From: Amoebophrya sp. A120
Taxonomy: Eukaryota > Sar > Dinophyceae > Syndiniales > Amoebophryaceae
Direction of reading: 5' to 3'
DNA length: 64,000 nt
Assembly: GCA_905178155.1 (NCBI GenBank)
Contig: CAJINV010000001.1
Location: 14,632,142-14,696,141, forward strand
Shown here: one piece after another, positions 22,640 to 34,911 of the stretch
Layout of the letters: each line of letters opens with the position of its first letter
Position numbering within the stretch: position 1 is the stretch's first letter
Notes under the pieces: generated by a model
Seen by the model: only the letters and a program-made list of their open reading frames with translations
The model's database searches: none
What the model was told of the DNA's origin: nothing
Program-made: the position numbers and the translations under genes

Positions 22640-25394
22640 TTTCGTACGATTTTAGCTACGAACTGGAACTGCAACAATGCACTATCAATTACTTATCTCA
22701 TGTTAAAGAAACGCATCAACATGGCTACGACGTGACTCAAGCTTCTAGTATAATTGCTCTGACACCCAGGTGGGCTCTCGGCTGCATCGAGCGATCTCCT
22801 GCAAACGACCCAAAATACGAAACGAAGGAAATAACATATCGCGTGACCCGGACGAAGAAAGTCTACGAGTGTCAACTTAGAAACAACAACCCTCTCCGAA
22901 TTCGATCGAACAAGAAAACGCTGATGCAATTGCAATTCCACGTTAGTCTTAGTATCCAATTATCTAATATTGATGCTCAGCGATTAATATAGAACGATTT
23001 TTGCAATTGCTGCTATGAATTTGAGTGCGCGCGCCACAACGATTGTACGATCCCCTCAGCAAGTGCAAGATCAAACTACGTACCAATATTAAAAATGTCT
23101 CAATACTATTTATCTTTGACTTTGCGGTCATGAGGTTGCATTTGCAAACACTAACACGCAAGGACAAACCAGAAAACAGTCGCCCTCGCGGGGGCTTTTA
23201 TCAGTGCAACACCCGCATCGCGGTGCTGACGCTGAGGCTGACCAAGAGAAAAAGTGCATTCCCACATGCTGCATACACTCCAGCAGCCATATTTAATCAG
23301 TCTGCGGCGGCGCGGCCGCGAGGGCGCGACCAGCGTTGCCCAACCCGACGCGTGGCAAGCTTCCGGACCGGCCGGCTCGCTCGGACTCTCACTCTTCACT
23401 GAAGCTGCCAATCCCACAAAATGGGGTGGCCGCGCACTGCATCCGGCGGCAACCTGGTCCCGGGGGGGGCGAAACGCCGAACGACGGCGCAGGGCCTGAG
23501 CGGACGGACCGGGCGCGTTCTCCCAACGAACGCACCAAGCCACGCGGCCCCTGCTGCCGGTGGGCCCTGATTTGGCGCCCCGGTCGGAGGGCGCAGGGCC
23601 TGCCGGCCCTGCCGCTTCACTTCTGTGCGTGGGGGGGGAGAGGCGCCGGCGCTCGGGGAAGATCTCCGAAGTCAGCGCGCCAAGGTGGCGCGCGGGCCGC
23701 TCTTCCTGAAGCAGCCGGAACTCTTCTTGCAGATCAATCTTTCGCGAGTTCCCCCCTCAATACCGGCCGCCACGACGAACCTGCTCCCGCGCCTCTGTGT
23801 GTCCTCGGGGGCCGCAGAGCCAATACATAGGGCAGGGCGGCTGCGAATCCGACAGCGAGCCGCGGCGCTTCCCTGAAACTCCAACTGAGGCAAAGCCGAA
23901 CCGGGATAGGCAGGCGAAGGGCCTCGGGCTCGGGCGGGAGTGTATCTATTCTTGCTCTGCACGTAGGCCCAACATTGTTTCGCTCTGTACGTAGGCCATT
24001 TTCTAGTGATGTTTTTGACCTGTCTGCATCGGAGCAGAAGGTCTTGCCCGACTTGAATTAAAATTCTGCGCCGGCCAACAACTTTGACTGAATAACGCGA
24101 ACGCCATGATGTAGAGACAACTTGCGCTACTTTTCGCTCGATTTCCATACTAGTCGCCTTTTTGCGCTCGATTCCGACGAAGTCGATGCACGACATGGGG
24201 AAAACGCAATCACCTCTCATTCTTCTTGTCATGATAGATCTCGTCCGGATTATGTATCTCTTGATGACTTTTTGGATCGAAAGTACGAGCAGCACGCTGG
24301 AAAATAGCGCCTTATTAACTGTAATTAAAAATCTAGAAGTCGAAACACGGCATTTGATTCCAGCTCTCAACGTGCTCTCACGACGAGTGGTGCTAAGTAG
24401 GATACTTGCTCCTCATAGCAGCATATACCAAGAATTAAAATTTGCTCTTGATGTTCTACATCCGTCGCTAAACGAACCTATTTGTGTTTGGTGGTCTGCG
24501 TGTCTGTGCAGTGAACGAGGCACGTCGGGTTTCCTGTACTTTATGTTTGTAATTGCAATTGGCAAGCAGAATAAAGTACGTGAACGCGCCCGGACCCTCG
24601 AAAGACAAAGCCGAAAGACAGCCTATTCCGCTCAAACCTAAGCGGTATTGCGTTGGGCCCTCAACTCAGCGAGTCCGAATTTTACATCCTAATCCTGGTA
24701 TTGCTTGTCGTTTGAAACAGAAACTCAAGTCTGACATTTTACGCGACTCGGGTCTCCTCCCGCGGATCTATCTTTATCTTGGCAGCGGGCGTGGACCCTC
24801 TGTTTCTGTAGCATCACAAGCTGTAAATTCTAGTACATTTTCCAACAGCAAATTCGAACAAAAAAAGCTGTGCTTTTCAATTTAGAGACAGCTTTCTGCT
24901 TGTGCTTGTTTTGATTTTCGCTCATGATTTACAACGCACGCGATCAGAGGCACTAACTCTAAGTGAATTTTTCCGCGCTTCGGAATTACAACGAAAGCGA
25001 AAGGGAAAGCGAACGCGAAGACGGAGAAGATACAGACATATTAGAGAGTACGTAGTCACTGGATACAAAAAACGGATAAACATTTTATCGCGATATTTAC
25101 ATTTATTTCTTTGCACTGATTATCTGATCATCATCATCTACTGCAGGGAGGTGTGTTCGACGACGTGGAGACCTTTTTTGAGAAGATTCCGAAGGAAAAA
25201 GAAAGGATACGACCGATACATCTAGCACTAGATACAGTTCACCTTCCTTGTCTCGTCATACTTCATTCGGTGTGTTCCTGTAGGGTCTCGCGATGACAAT
25301 GAAAATATTTCGGTAACGAGGAAGATGCGAAACAATGTAGACGGGACGAATAAGCCACCTCTTGCTCTTGTTTGTCTTCATCCTGTCGACTGTA
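22640..25394. other. Non-coding region with a GC-rich island and the left edge of the segmental duplication
   Basis: 22640-23280 is AT-rich and featureless. 23290-23950 is a GC-rich island with long open frames on both strands caused by composition. 24090-24420 is a dispersed block repeated at 34.9 kb and in part at 31.0 kb. 24420-25394 is the 3' flank of gene A. I see no gene. Confidence 0.5.
24088..24420. repeat. Dispersed repeat block, copy 1
   Basis: Closely similar to 34912-35240, sharing 'ccatactagtcgcctttttg', 'gacgaagtcgatgcacgac' and 'cggcatttgattccagctct'. A partial third copy lies at about 31028-31130. It lies about 1 kb downstream of gene A, just as the partial copy lies downstream of gene B. 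It is probably part of the duplicated segment or a mobile non-coding repeat. Confidence 0.8.
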
Positions 25395-27951
25395 TCAGCT
25401 CCTTCTGCTTGCGTGCGATTGCGGCGTCCGGAAAGAAAGGCTGTCCTCCTGCTCATTCTCGACGGCGCGGCTAGCTGCATTCCGATTTTCATCGTTGACG
25501 CCATCTTCGGACTCTGACGACCGCGGGTACCAACCATCGTAACCGTGGGCTGTCCGCCAGGCTTGTCTTTGCGCAGCGGAAGCAGCCTTTTGCTTCTTCC
25601 TCGTGGAGAAAGCCGAATGGTACGACTTCAGACTACTGTAAGATGGCCGCCCCCTGCGTCGCTCGTAGTGGTGAAGCTCCTCACTTTCGTAACCCTCATC
25701 CGATGTGTCCCCGAACGGTAAATCGTGCACCTTCCACATTTCGGCTACATCGTCCCAGTTCACGTTCCACGGCGTTCTCGGTTTCTTGTCTCGGATCCAG
25801 TTCTTCCAGTATGTTTCAAACTCTTTTCGAATGTTGCCGAACTTGTCCAGAGCCTGGACATCGTGATCGGTACCAATACTGCGGACCAGCTCGCGCAGGG
25901 GAGCAATCGTCTCCGGGAAATGGTTGCACTGGAATCCCAACTTCGTAAACTCGTCCTGAAAGAACTGCAGGTCGTCCGCAACACTCCGCAGGTCGTTCTG
26001 CAGCCGTTGTTTCACACGTCCTATCACGCAAGCAATTTCCTGGAGGAGGTCATTGGTCGTGACGCTGGACCCGAGGTGAAAAAATCGCGCGGAAATTCCA
26101 ATCTGTCGCCCTAGCACGGGAACGAAAGTAGCCCTGATTTCCGCCATGGCACTCAGGTTCTCAACTCGGAACGGGTTTGTGATGGTCTCGCAAAAATCAC
26201 GAATAAGGTTCTTGTCGTCAGCAGCTGCTCCAAAAGTGTCGCCATCCTCAAACTTCTGGTCCTGCTCCAGCTGATCGCACGTCCGCATGACATCGCGCAC
26301 CACAAGCTTCAAGATGGCTCTTGCTGTTGTGTTGAAGTTGGTCGCAAAATAATTGACCCAAGAACGTGATCGCGAAAATGCTAAATTGTCAATAAATATA
26401 AATCATATTTTGCACGTCCACGCAGCACCACAGCATTGAGTTTCCTATTCCTTTTCCTATGTTGGTGTCGTATAATCATAAACTGTTGCAGGTGCTGACG
26501 AAGAACAAAGACAAAACGCCCGGATATTTGTCAACCATAAAATGTATCGACTATTGACGCAAAATGCTTCTGAATCTGCGAGAAGACCACGACGCAGCGC
26601 CATCACAAGCAGCACACAACTCATCAACATCAATAAACGAAAGATACCCTCTGGGAATGGGTCTCGGCCACTGGACAGAGTCAGCCGGCCATCCTGACCC
26701 CGGGTCCGCCAACCAGTCACGAGCCCGAAATTTCCCCATTCGTCCTTCAAAAGGGTCTCGGTCAGCCACTCCGCGTATTCCTGCGCGTTCATTTCTGCAG
26801 CAGCGATTATCGCTTCGTAGATGCCCTCGCGCTCACCTTCTTGATGGTGCTGTGGGGCAAAAGCAGGATTAAAGCACAGGAGGTCTTTCAAAAGCTCCCG
26901 AGCGAATTGCTTTCTGTGGTGTGTGAAGCGGAAACACTTACCGCCGGTCTCAGCCTCGTGTTTTATCCACTCGGACTGCGGCAGCTCGAATACGGCACGA
27001 ACGATGTTCCAGTAGTTCTCCCAGCGCTCAAAGGGCTCGCTGTACCCCATGCAGTTCCTGGTGCGGTACATGCGCATGCTCATCGTTCTCTCGCAGTTCT
27101 GCTCTTTGGTGGTGTTCTCCAGACTCAAACGAAAGAACATATTTTCGTCGCACGGTACACATCCACCAGCAACTACATTCGGTAAGAACGCATACAGCCC
27201 GTCGTAGAGAAAGCTCCGCGCTTGTTCCAGGGTCAAGTCGTAGAGGGTCCCTGCAAGGTTTTCGTGTACGTGTCTGAGTTTGAGAGCGGCTGCATTAAAA
27301 TTCAGACTCTTGTTATCTTCGTGAAACAATATCATCTTTAAAAAAAAGGGATATGGTGCCCTTCAACAAAAAAGTTAAAGTACCATGATCACCATGACGA
27401 TCTTCGCCATAATTCACCAGAAGATTGCGGTCTATCCACTCTTCAGCGATCACACCGGCGGGGCACTGGAGTTTTTCCGGTGTCAACCCACCGCTTTCCG
27501 GCACAATCACAAAGCGGAGGGCGCAACCCTCACCAGGTGGAATGTCATCGTCTGGATCTAGGAAACCAACATCCGGATTCGACGAGCTGGATGCCTTCGA
27601 CGCACGATCGCCACCGGTCGTGTGAAACCCTTCGAATTCCATGCCCTCTTCCACCTCCACAGCCTCTTCTTCACTAGCACTTGGTGTCGCAGCAGCTCCA
27701 TCCTTTACAGCCAGCCACTTTACCCGGTGAAGCGGCGGAAGTTTCTGCGATTCATCAAAGAAGCACGAGATGAACTCCAGCGCATTGAGGTGCTTGACCC
27801 GAAAAATCCTGGTGCTGTCGATGCACTTCATCACGCTGTGCCCCGCTAAGTTGAAAATGCGAATCTTTCGCTCGTGCGTTACACAGGCGGTCGCGGGCGC
27901 ACTGCTTGTTGCAGGCAACGTCGGGCAAGCCGGCTTCTTTGGAGACGGCAT
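25395..27951 (-). CDS. Gene A: unrecognised three-exon protein, 699 aa; paralogue of gene B
   Basis: Exons 27951-27384, 27250-26648 and 26323-25395 (568 + 603 + 929 = 2100 nt, 700 codons). Donors GTACTT and GTATCT, acceptors TTGCAG and AACAG, both introns phase 1, lengths 133 and 324 nt. Exon 1 contains 'QKLPPLHRVKWLAV'. Exon 2 contains 'GYSEPFERWENYW' and 'VFELPQSEWIKHEAETGG'. Exon 3 contains 'VADDLQFFQDEFTKLGF', 'GTDHDVQALDKFG' and 'VAEMWKVHDLPFGDTSDEG', then a Ser/Arg-rich tail ending 'SFRTPQSHASRRS'. I do not recognise the family. There is no signal peptide or membrane segment, so it is probably a soluble, mainly helical protein. Every conserved block, both intron positions and both phases recur in gene B, so the exon structure is well supported although the function is unknown. 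Confidence 0.85.
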
Positions 27952-28402
27952 CGTTTCTCTTTCTACTACTTAGCTGCTCTGGTACTACGGTTTCCCATTT
28001 TTCCTTTTCTCAGACTGCTTGCCAAACTTCATGACGTAAACGATACATAGCGACTGCATGCTTGCGACGTTTTCTAGAGTCTCTAATCGGGTGATGAAAC
28101 ACCATGGCGCTCTTCTGCGTGCTCATCTCGTAGTTGTAATGTACTTGTATCTTCTGCGTCGACATCGAAGTGGAAATCGTATATAAAGTACTTAATTCAA
28201 TTCATCACACCAACCCACTCAGCGTTGCTCTTCCGCTCTTCTGAGCTCGAGCTCCCTCGAAGTCGACAAGCGTGCCTTGACAAAGTAGAGCTAGAGACTT
28301 AGATCTCCAGAACGCGGCGAAGTAGAGATTTCACTTCTCATCGCTGCGCGCCCCTCCCTCGATTAATTTGCCCACGGCCCACACGCCGGGAAACTTACTT
28401 GC

Positions 28403-28870
28403 CTTCGGGACGGATCAATAAATAACCCGAGCGTAAAACGAGTAGCGTGCCTCCTTCCTAATACATAGCAACCTAGTACCGGACACACGACAAAGACAAA
28501 GTCGAAGACAAACACGCACTGGCACTCGCTCCAGTCCCAGAAGAATAAACCCGAAACGAAGATACTTCGTTCGGAGTGGTCTCTGTCTCGTCTGTTCCAA
28601 TTTTATCATCGTCCTTCAACGTCGTGCTCCAGCTCCATCAAAACGCAGGATCATGCTAGACGGGAAATGCAGACCATGAGCCGACGGCACAGGAACCGGA
28701 GCCCCCCGCGCCAAATAATTGCTGCCACGCACAACAACACTCAGCAATCTTGCCGTCGCAGCGCGCCTTCGCAACGGCAATAAATGCCGCCGGAGATGAC
28801 ACAACACGGGCCAAGCGGGACGGGCTTTGCAGGTGGCCGGCGCCAAACTAACACCAGGAAACTCATCTTG
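28403..28870. repeat. Duplicated block upstream of gene A, copy 1
   Basis: Matches 35830-36260 in order: 'gatcaataaata' then 'gagcgtaaaacgagtagcgt', 'gacaaacacgcactggc', 'aaaacgcaggatcatgctag', 'caacggcaataaatgccgcc' and 'aagcgggacgggctttgcag'. It sits about 0.45 kb upstream of gene A and its partner about 1 kb upstream of gene B, as expected if a whole segment was duplicated. Confidence 0.85.
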
Positions 28871-29329
28871 TAGCTGTAATTGTATCTGCGACATCGAAGC
28901 TCACACGAATAGTTTGGAGAGCATGAAGAAAATCGTGCCCTGAAGCATGAAGAAAACCAAAGTTTCGCAAGTCACTGCGCATTCATCAGGAGCAGGCACG
29001 GCCTGGACTCCTGATGAGCGTGCAGCGGCTTGCGACCTGTAAGTAACTTTGTTTCATCGGCTCACAAAAATCTTTGACAACCACAACTATCTGCACTTAC
29101 ATAATAAATGATCAGCGCTCACCATCAATCCGCTCAGCCTCACTCTGCCGCTCTTCTAAGCTCAAGCTCCGTCCATCGAAGTCGACGAGGGTGACTACGA
29201 CACAAAGTCGCTCGCTACGCGCCCCTGAGCTTGTCCATCTCCGTATCATATGCAACGTTAAGAAAAGGAAACGGGTTTTGTTTTTTGTTCATATTCCGCT
29301 CGCGCTCGGCTGGACAGAAATCAGCAACG

Positions 29330-30340
29330 CGACTAGGTACAAACGTGGGCCGCACCCACGCGCCGGGCAGCATGGCAGGAAGGCGCGCCACCCGGGGTGG
29401 CCACAATGACGAAGGGGCCCCCGACCGCCAAAAAGTTTCTGCGGCCCTGCAAAAGCGCCTCCGTGCGATCTTCGCGCTTCGGGCCCCGGCCTAGCCAATG
29501 GCGCTACTACTGGCCGACGGCAAAGAACACAGAGCGCGCCGCCCAAAACGGGCAAGCAACGCAGGCGGCAGGCGCAACGCAACGCCCGGCAAATCGCCAG
29601 GCGCCCGCGACACGAGGCGGGAAGCGCAACAACAAGCCAACCAGTCGCCCAGCAAAGGCCCCGGCGGTCTTGCCGGAAGCCGGGGCGCGAGGGCCACCAG
29701 GCAGGCGCCGGATACGCCCCGGCATAGCGCCAAACCTACGCGGGCCCGGCAGCGCTCCACAGACAAGGGGGCCCGCTGCGGCGCGCTCTTTGTTTGCGGC
29801 GCGCGAATTATTGCCAGGCTGATGCCCGCCGCCTGTATCTCATGCCTGTCGCGCAAAGTCCTCCGAACACCTAGCAAGTCGGGCGCGCGTTTGCTAGTAG
29901 TGGCCACCAATACTCCTAGTCCTGCCCGCTCCCGCAATGCCGGCGCCTGGCGGCGCGCAGGAGCATTTGCGTTCCGCGGCGGGGCCTTCGACGAAAGTAG
30001 ACGAATCAGGTGCAGGTGGCGCCGAGAAAAATAAGTAGTCCAATGAGTTCTGTTGAAGGCGCCGCCCCTGTGGCCGTGGTCGCGGAGGTTTTGCGCGCGT
30101 CCTCTTGGTCTAGGAGCTTGCAGAGGATTACTTTCCGAGTTTTCGCGTCGGGCCGCTCGTCCCTGCCTGATCGGGAGAGGGGCCCCACGCACGGACGAAG
30201 CTGGCGATCAATTGCGGCCCTTCCTCGCCAAGATCTCCCATATTGCACGCAACCCTTATGCCAGCTCCTTCGCGAATGGTCCGGCGGGCGAAAATTGCCA
30301 TCCTGAAAGGTCGGCGGTCATCTTGCGCTAAGTTCACCTC
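29330..30340. other. GC-rich island in the duplicated spacer
   Basis: Strongly GC-rich with open frames on both strands and no conserved domain in any. The right end (30225-30340, 'ggcgggcgaaaattgccatc' and 'ggtcggcggtcatcttgcgc') resembles 36860-36975, so it belongs to the segmental duplication. Transcription is unknown. Confidence 0.5.
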
Positions 30341-30424
30341 AATGTGAATGCCGGGGAATATCAGTCTATGTATCTATGTGTTGACGAGTATTTGAATTTG
30401 ACAAAACGAACAACACGTCGGTCG

Positions 30425-30920
30425 CAGCACAGGCCCGAAGGTATTTCGGTTTTTGGGCCTGTTCTTCTTCGCATTTGTTCGCCTCAAGCAACTTTCCCCC
30501 CCGACCTGAATCTTCACTCTTTTGAGCAAAAGACCTACAACTTGCTTGCTGGCGGTTGGCATAGGCCCGCCGGTATTTCGGTTTTTGGGTCATTTTTTTG
30601 TCGCAATTTGATACCTTGCTCAAGTTCTTCCCCCGCTCTGAATCTGCATGCTTCCGACAGAATCCTTCAGAAGTTATGTTCCGCCGGCCTGCACAGGCCC
30701 GACGGTATTTCGGTTTTTGGCCCTTTTCTTCTTCGCATTTGTTCGCCTCAAGAAACTTTCCCCCCCGACCTGAATCTTCACTCTTTTGAGCGAAAGACTC
30801 ACAAGTTGCTTGCTGGCGGTCTGCACAGGCCCCACGGTATTTCGGTTTTTGGGTCCTTTTTGTGTCGCAATTTTTTCCCTTGCATGCTCAAGCTCTTCCC
30901 TGGGCCTGGTATTTCGCTTG
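30425..30920. repeat. 132-bp tandem repeat, four units in an alternating higher-order pattern
   Basis: The core ggtatttcggtttttgg begins at 30440, 30572, 30704 and 30836, exactly 132 bp apart. Units 1 and 3 share 'cttcttcgcatttgttcgcc' and 'ccgacctgaatcttcactc'. Units 2 and 4 share a 'tgtcgcaattt' version. The array is therefore a 264-bp dimer repeated twice, the usual signature of higher-order satellite growth. Confidence 0.9.
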
Positions 30921-31027
30921 TTGAATTCTTGTCCACCGTACCACGTAGTTTTCTTTTCGCTCACAATTCCCACGGATCCAGAGCCGATGCACAGCAGAAG
31001 GGAATTTTGTTCTCTCAACATAATCAC

Positions 31028-31130
31028 TATGGTAGATCTCTATCTCCTGCCTTTCCTGATCACGCGTACGAGCACCACGCTCAAAAGCAGAACCGTTCTC
31101 ACAGTGTTTCAAAACCTTTTGTAGACGCTG
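31028..31130. repeat. Partial copy of the dispersed repeat block (copy 2)
   Basis: Resembles 24230-24335 ('tagatctc..', 'cctgatcacgcgtacgagca', 'gtgtttcaaaacc'). Position relative to gene B matches that of copy 1 relative to gene A (each about 1.1 kb 3' of the gene). Confidence 0.6.
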
Positions 31131-32143
31131 TAATGATTGAGTACTTACTACTACTATCATGACAAGAGAGCTCTTCCCAGCAACTTTTTTGCCCTGGCCC
31201 TCTGCGGAACAACAAAGGTGTTGCCAAGTTTCATCGGCCTGCTTTTTTTCATGCGCTTCAACACCGAACCGTACACCACATTCATACATTTTTCACTCTT
31301 GTCGGTCGGCAACATACTTCTCAGAAGCAGAACACGATAGAGCCACAACGACACTCCAACCCAAGCAGACGCCATACATACATTACAAGATGCGTCGATT
31401 CATCTGGTGTTACTAGCGCATTTTTTTTTGTTTCACGTGTTATTTCAATTCACATATATTGACTGGAGGCGCTCGTCCGTATTGTTATTCTGTTCGATTT
31501 TGGAGCCCGTTCGACTTTGGTACTGGGGTCGGTTTCTCAGTTGATAGATTAGTATCTATTGTGCGATGACATCTCCGCGTTGTTCGATGTTCCGTGGCGA
31601 AGCAACACCTCTCTGGTTCTACATTATACAAAAACCTACTGGCATAAAGGGTTATACTTTTTATCTCAAGGCCAAACAGTCCGGATCCCAGGGATACATT
31701 ATAAATCCAGAACCAACGGCGCTGACACTCTCATATCAATTTTCTTAGTTACAAGTTTGTTAAAGTTGACGAGCGAAACGGAAACAACAATCACTGACAG
31801 CGAATTCTTGCTCGGCGTGGCGATACTCGACACAAAGGTTTGCTTTCGAAAGAATAAACGGTCGAGCTAGCATACCAATGTTAATACTCGTTCTTGCGTC
31901 ACTGCACCTGAGGCCCACCCAGCTGAGTGACACGTAGATCTTCTCCGAGCCACCTGCGCCTATCTATCTCTTATGCCTGTAGGAGGTAGGCGCATACTTT
32001 GTGGCAGATAAGCAACAACTCAAATACAGCTATCGTTCTCAATTTCCAGCAGAAGTTGTTCTAGTTGTAAGTACTGCGTCTACCAAGTAATTAGAAGTTT
32101 GACGTATGAGACTCATGCACAGCGTTCTTCTTCACGGCTGCGC

Positions 32144-34782
32144 TCATCTCCCCTCCTGCGAATCAGGTGTCCGGAACAGGGCATCGGATGGCTCCTGACT
32201 ATCACGTCTGGTAGCACGGTGGAGGTCGGGCTTCGGTTTCTTCCTCCCGTGCACCCACTCGTAGCGCTCGCTGCTCATGGAAAGCCGCTTTCTCGGCGAG
32301 TTGCTTTTACTGCGCTCCGACTTGGCCGAGGCATAGGACTTCAACGAGCTGCGGTTGGAACTCGGCTGGATAAACCTGCCGTCCGGGCCGATAAATTGCT
32401 CCGCGTCCTTTTCGGGTGTGTCGCCGTCCGCCAAGTCGTGCACCTTCCACATCTCCTTGATGTCGGACAGGTTCAGTTCCCAGGCCATTCTCGGACGCTT
32501 CGAGCTGATCCACTTCTTCAGCTCATCTTCAAAATCCTGACGAATGCAGAGTTCGTCTAGCGCGTCGACGTCGTGATCCAAGCCGATGCGTTTCGCCAAG
32601 TTTCGGAGAGAATCGATGGTTTCTGCGAACAAGGCAGTGCAATCGAAATCGCGCTTCACAAATTCGTCCCGAAAAAGCTGGAGATCGTCCGCAATATGAC
32701 GAAAATCGCGCTGCAGTCGTGTTTTTATTCCCCGGATGATGCGGGCCACCTCTTGCAGAACGTCCTTGGTTTCGTTCGTCGTGCCGCGAATGAGAAAACC
32801 GTCGATCAGCCCAAACTCCTCCGTGACCCTTGGCTGCACAAAACGCGTTTTGAGTTGCAGTGTGGTTGCCATGTCCTTCACACGGAAAAGTTTGTGCGTA
32901 ATGGTGTCGCAGAAGTTGTGGAGCGCGCTGTCACCAGCTGCAGCTCCCCCTTGTTCCGCGTTTTCGTTCAGTACATCCCGCTTCCGCAGAATGTCCGCGA
33001 CGATCACCTTGACATGACCTGTGGTGAGCGTTGTGTATGTCGTGTTGGCAGTCATTGATATTACTATTAGATTGCGTCGATTTGAATTTTTTGATTCTTT
33101 TATTTGTATGTTGTTCTTGTTACTATTCCACTACAATAATTCTTGAGGTCCAAGTTGTGCCCCGTGGTGTCATCAGTAGCAGTAACACTCACAGACACGA
33201 CACTTAAGAAAATTGGCGCTCACAAGAGCCACGTGTTTGATTTTACAACATCAGTTAAATTGGCGTGAGGCTACAAAGAGGAAAAGCAAGAACCCTCTAT
33301 ACTAGGTAGTCACTTGCTACTTACCTTTGTGGTGCGGCATGAGGGTATCTCGCGGAAGATCGAATCCTTCCTTCCATACACTAAAAAGTCCGAAGCACCC
33401 AACCGGCTCATCCTCGAGAAAAACGCGGCTTTTCACCCAGGCGCCGTATTCTGGAATGGTCAGATTTGCCGCTTCCACGACAGCGACGCACATGCGGTCG
33501 TCCTGCTCCACGCTTGGAACGCGTTGCTCGGTGTCTCCCGGGAGCGCCATGTCGAATAAATCCGGCTTGAAGTACATGAGGTCGTCAAACAGCTCCCTGG
33601 CGAAGGGTTCGCGATGGCGGTGAATACTGAAGCACGTGCCCCCGCTTTCGCGTTCGTACTTGAGCCACTCCGATGCAGGTAGTTCCCAAACGGCGTGAAT
33701 CAGGCTCCAGAAGCAATCCCAGCGCTCTACGGGTTCGCCGTAACCAAACACGTCCAAACAATACTTCTTTCCCGTCCGGCGCAAAGTAGAACCCTGAGAA
33801 AGCAGCGAGTCCCGCTTGTCTCCTTGCGAAGGATTACTATCACAGGGCACACATAGTCCCTTGATCTCGTCGGGCAGCGCGATGAAGACACCGTCGTACA
33901 ACAAACTCCGTGATTGCTGGAGTGTCAGAGATCGCAAGGGCAAGGATTCACCGTTACCACCTGCAAATGCAACACATATATTTTTCTTTAATAAAGTGAT
34001 AGTATCACTTTCAATTTTTTGGTGGCGGAGATGGTACACAACAAAACCTCTGGTCGACGTATGCTATGGGTCTACATCTGTGTCGTCTGACCAGACAAGA
34101 ACTCATATTTTAATTACTTATCACCCTCCCCCTCGTCTTCGTGGCCGCAAAATAAAGGGTCAGGGTGTACATATTCATCGAAAAACAATTGCAATTTATG
34201 AAAACAAAGACGAAGTCATAATCTATGATCAAAAAACATAAGGAGCAACAAAACCAAAGCGGTTGCAGTATGTTGGCGAGCATCAAAGTCCATGTCCACA
34301 TGATCGAAAAACGCTCTCTCATCAGTACCTCGTCCTTCTCCTTGTGTCTCGGTCTCGCCGCCGTAGTACCTCGGGCGCCCAAAAACTAGGCGGCACAGAT
34401 ACTTGTAGTAGTTCTCGTTGGGTCGACGCTGCACATCCTCATGCGTTATCCCACCGACTTCCGCGGTAATTACAAACTGAAACACAAAACGATCAACATC
34501 AGGAATTTCACTCTCCGGCTCGAGAAAAGCTGGCTCGTCATCGCTCAATGCGGCTGCATCGTCGACCACCAGCCATTTGACCCTGTGCAGTGGCGGAAGC
34601 TTTTGACTGCTGTCAAAAAAATCTCCGATGATCCCCAGCGTCGACAGGTGTTGGACCTTGCGCACCTTCGTCGTGTCGATACGTTTTTCAATACGCAGCG
34701 CGGACAGGTTTTGCACTTTGATTGTGCGCATTGTCTGTGCGAATTCATCGACCTGCCGTCGTGCGGCTCCTGGGCTCGACAT
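32144..34782 (-). CDS. Gene B: unrecognised three-exon protein, 654 aa; paralogue of gene A
   Basis: Exons 34782-34329, 33960-33325 and 33018-32144 (454 + 636 + 875 = 1965 nt, 655 codons). Donors GTACTG and GTAAGT, acceptors TTTGCAG and CCACAG, both introns phase 1, lengths 368 and 306 nt. Exon 1 has 'QKLPPLHRVKWLVVDD'. Exon 2 has 'GYGEPVERWDCFW' and 'VWELPASEWLKYERESGG'. Exon 3 has 'IADDLQLFRDEFVKRDFD', 'GLDHDVDALDELC', 'IKEMWKVHDLADGDTPEKD' and a basic/Ser-rich tail ending 'LFRTPDSQEGR'. It is shorter than gene A mainly in the acidic linker of exon 1. No membrane or secretion signal. Linkers diverge while the motif blocks stay nearly fixed, which suggests both copies are under constraint. 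Function unknown. Confidence 0.85.
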
Positions 34783-34911
34783 TTGAACTCTATGTATCTA
34801 TATATTTGATGACGTTGTACTTGGAGTCTCAATCTTCCAAGATGAAGTTGACGTAGATCCTCGACCTCGTCTGACGCTACATGAATAAAAACTGTGCCCT
34901 TCTACTTCTGA

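Larger units (their letters stand above)
27960..32143. other. Repeat-rich spacer between genes A and B
   Basis: In order: the gene A 5' flank; block 28403-28870 (repeated at 35830-36260); a nested short repeat pair (28200-28300 and 29110-29205, sharing 'ccgctcttctgagctcgagctccctcgaagtcgac' in variant form); a GC-rich island at 29330-30340; a 132-bp tandem repeat at 30430-30920; a partial dispersed repeat at about 31030; and the 3' flank of gene B. No gene is supported. Confidence 0.55.

Noticed and set aside
23300..24000. Long open frames in the GC-rich island, including a 232-residue minus frame
   Set aside because: Frames are open on both strands because of composition, cross into the dispersed repeat at 24.1 kb and show no domain.
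29400..30340. Open frames of 140-233 residues on both strands
   Set aside because: GC-driven, Ala/Arg/Pro-rich in all frames, and not conserved in the partner segment.
30344..31162. 272-residue plus-strand frame
   Set aside because: It follows the 132-bp repeat (a multiple of three), so repeated peptides are automatic.
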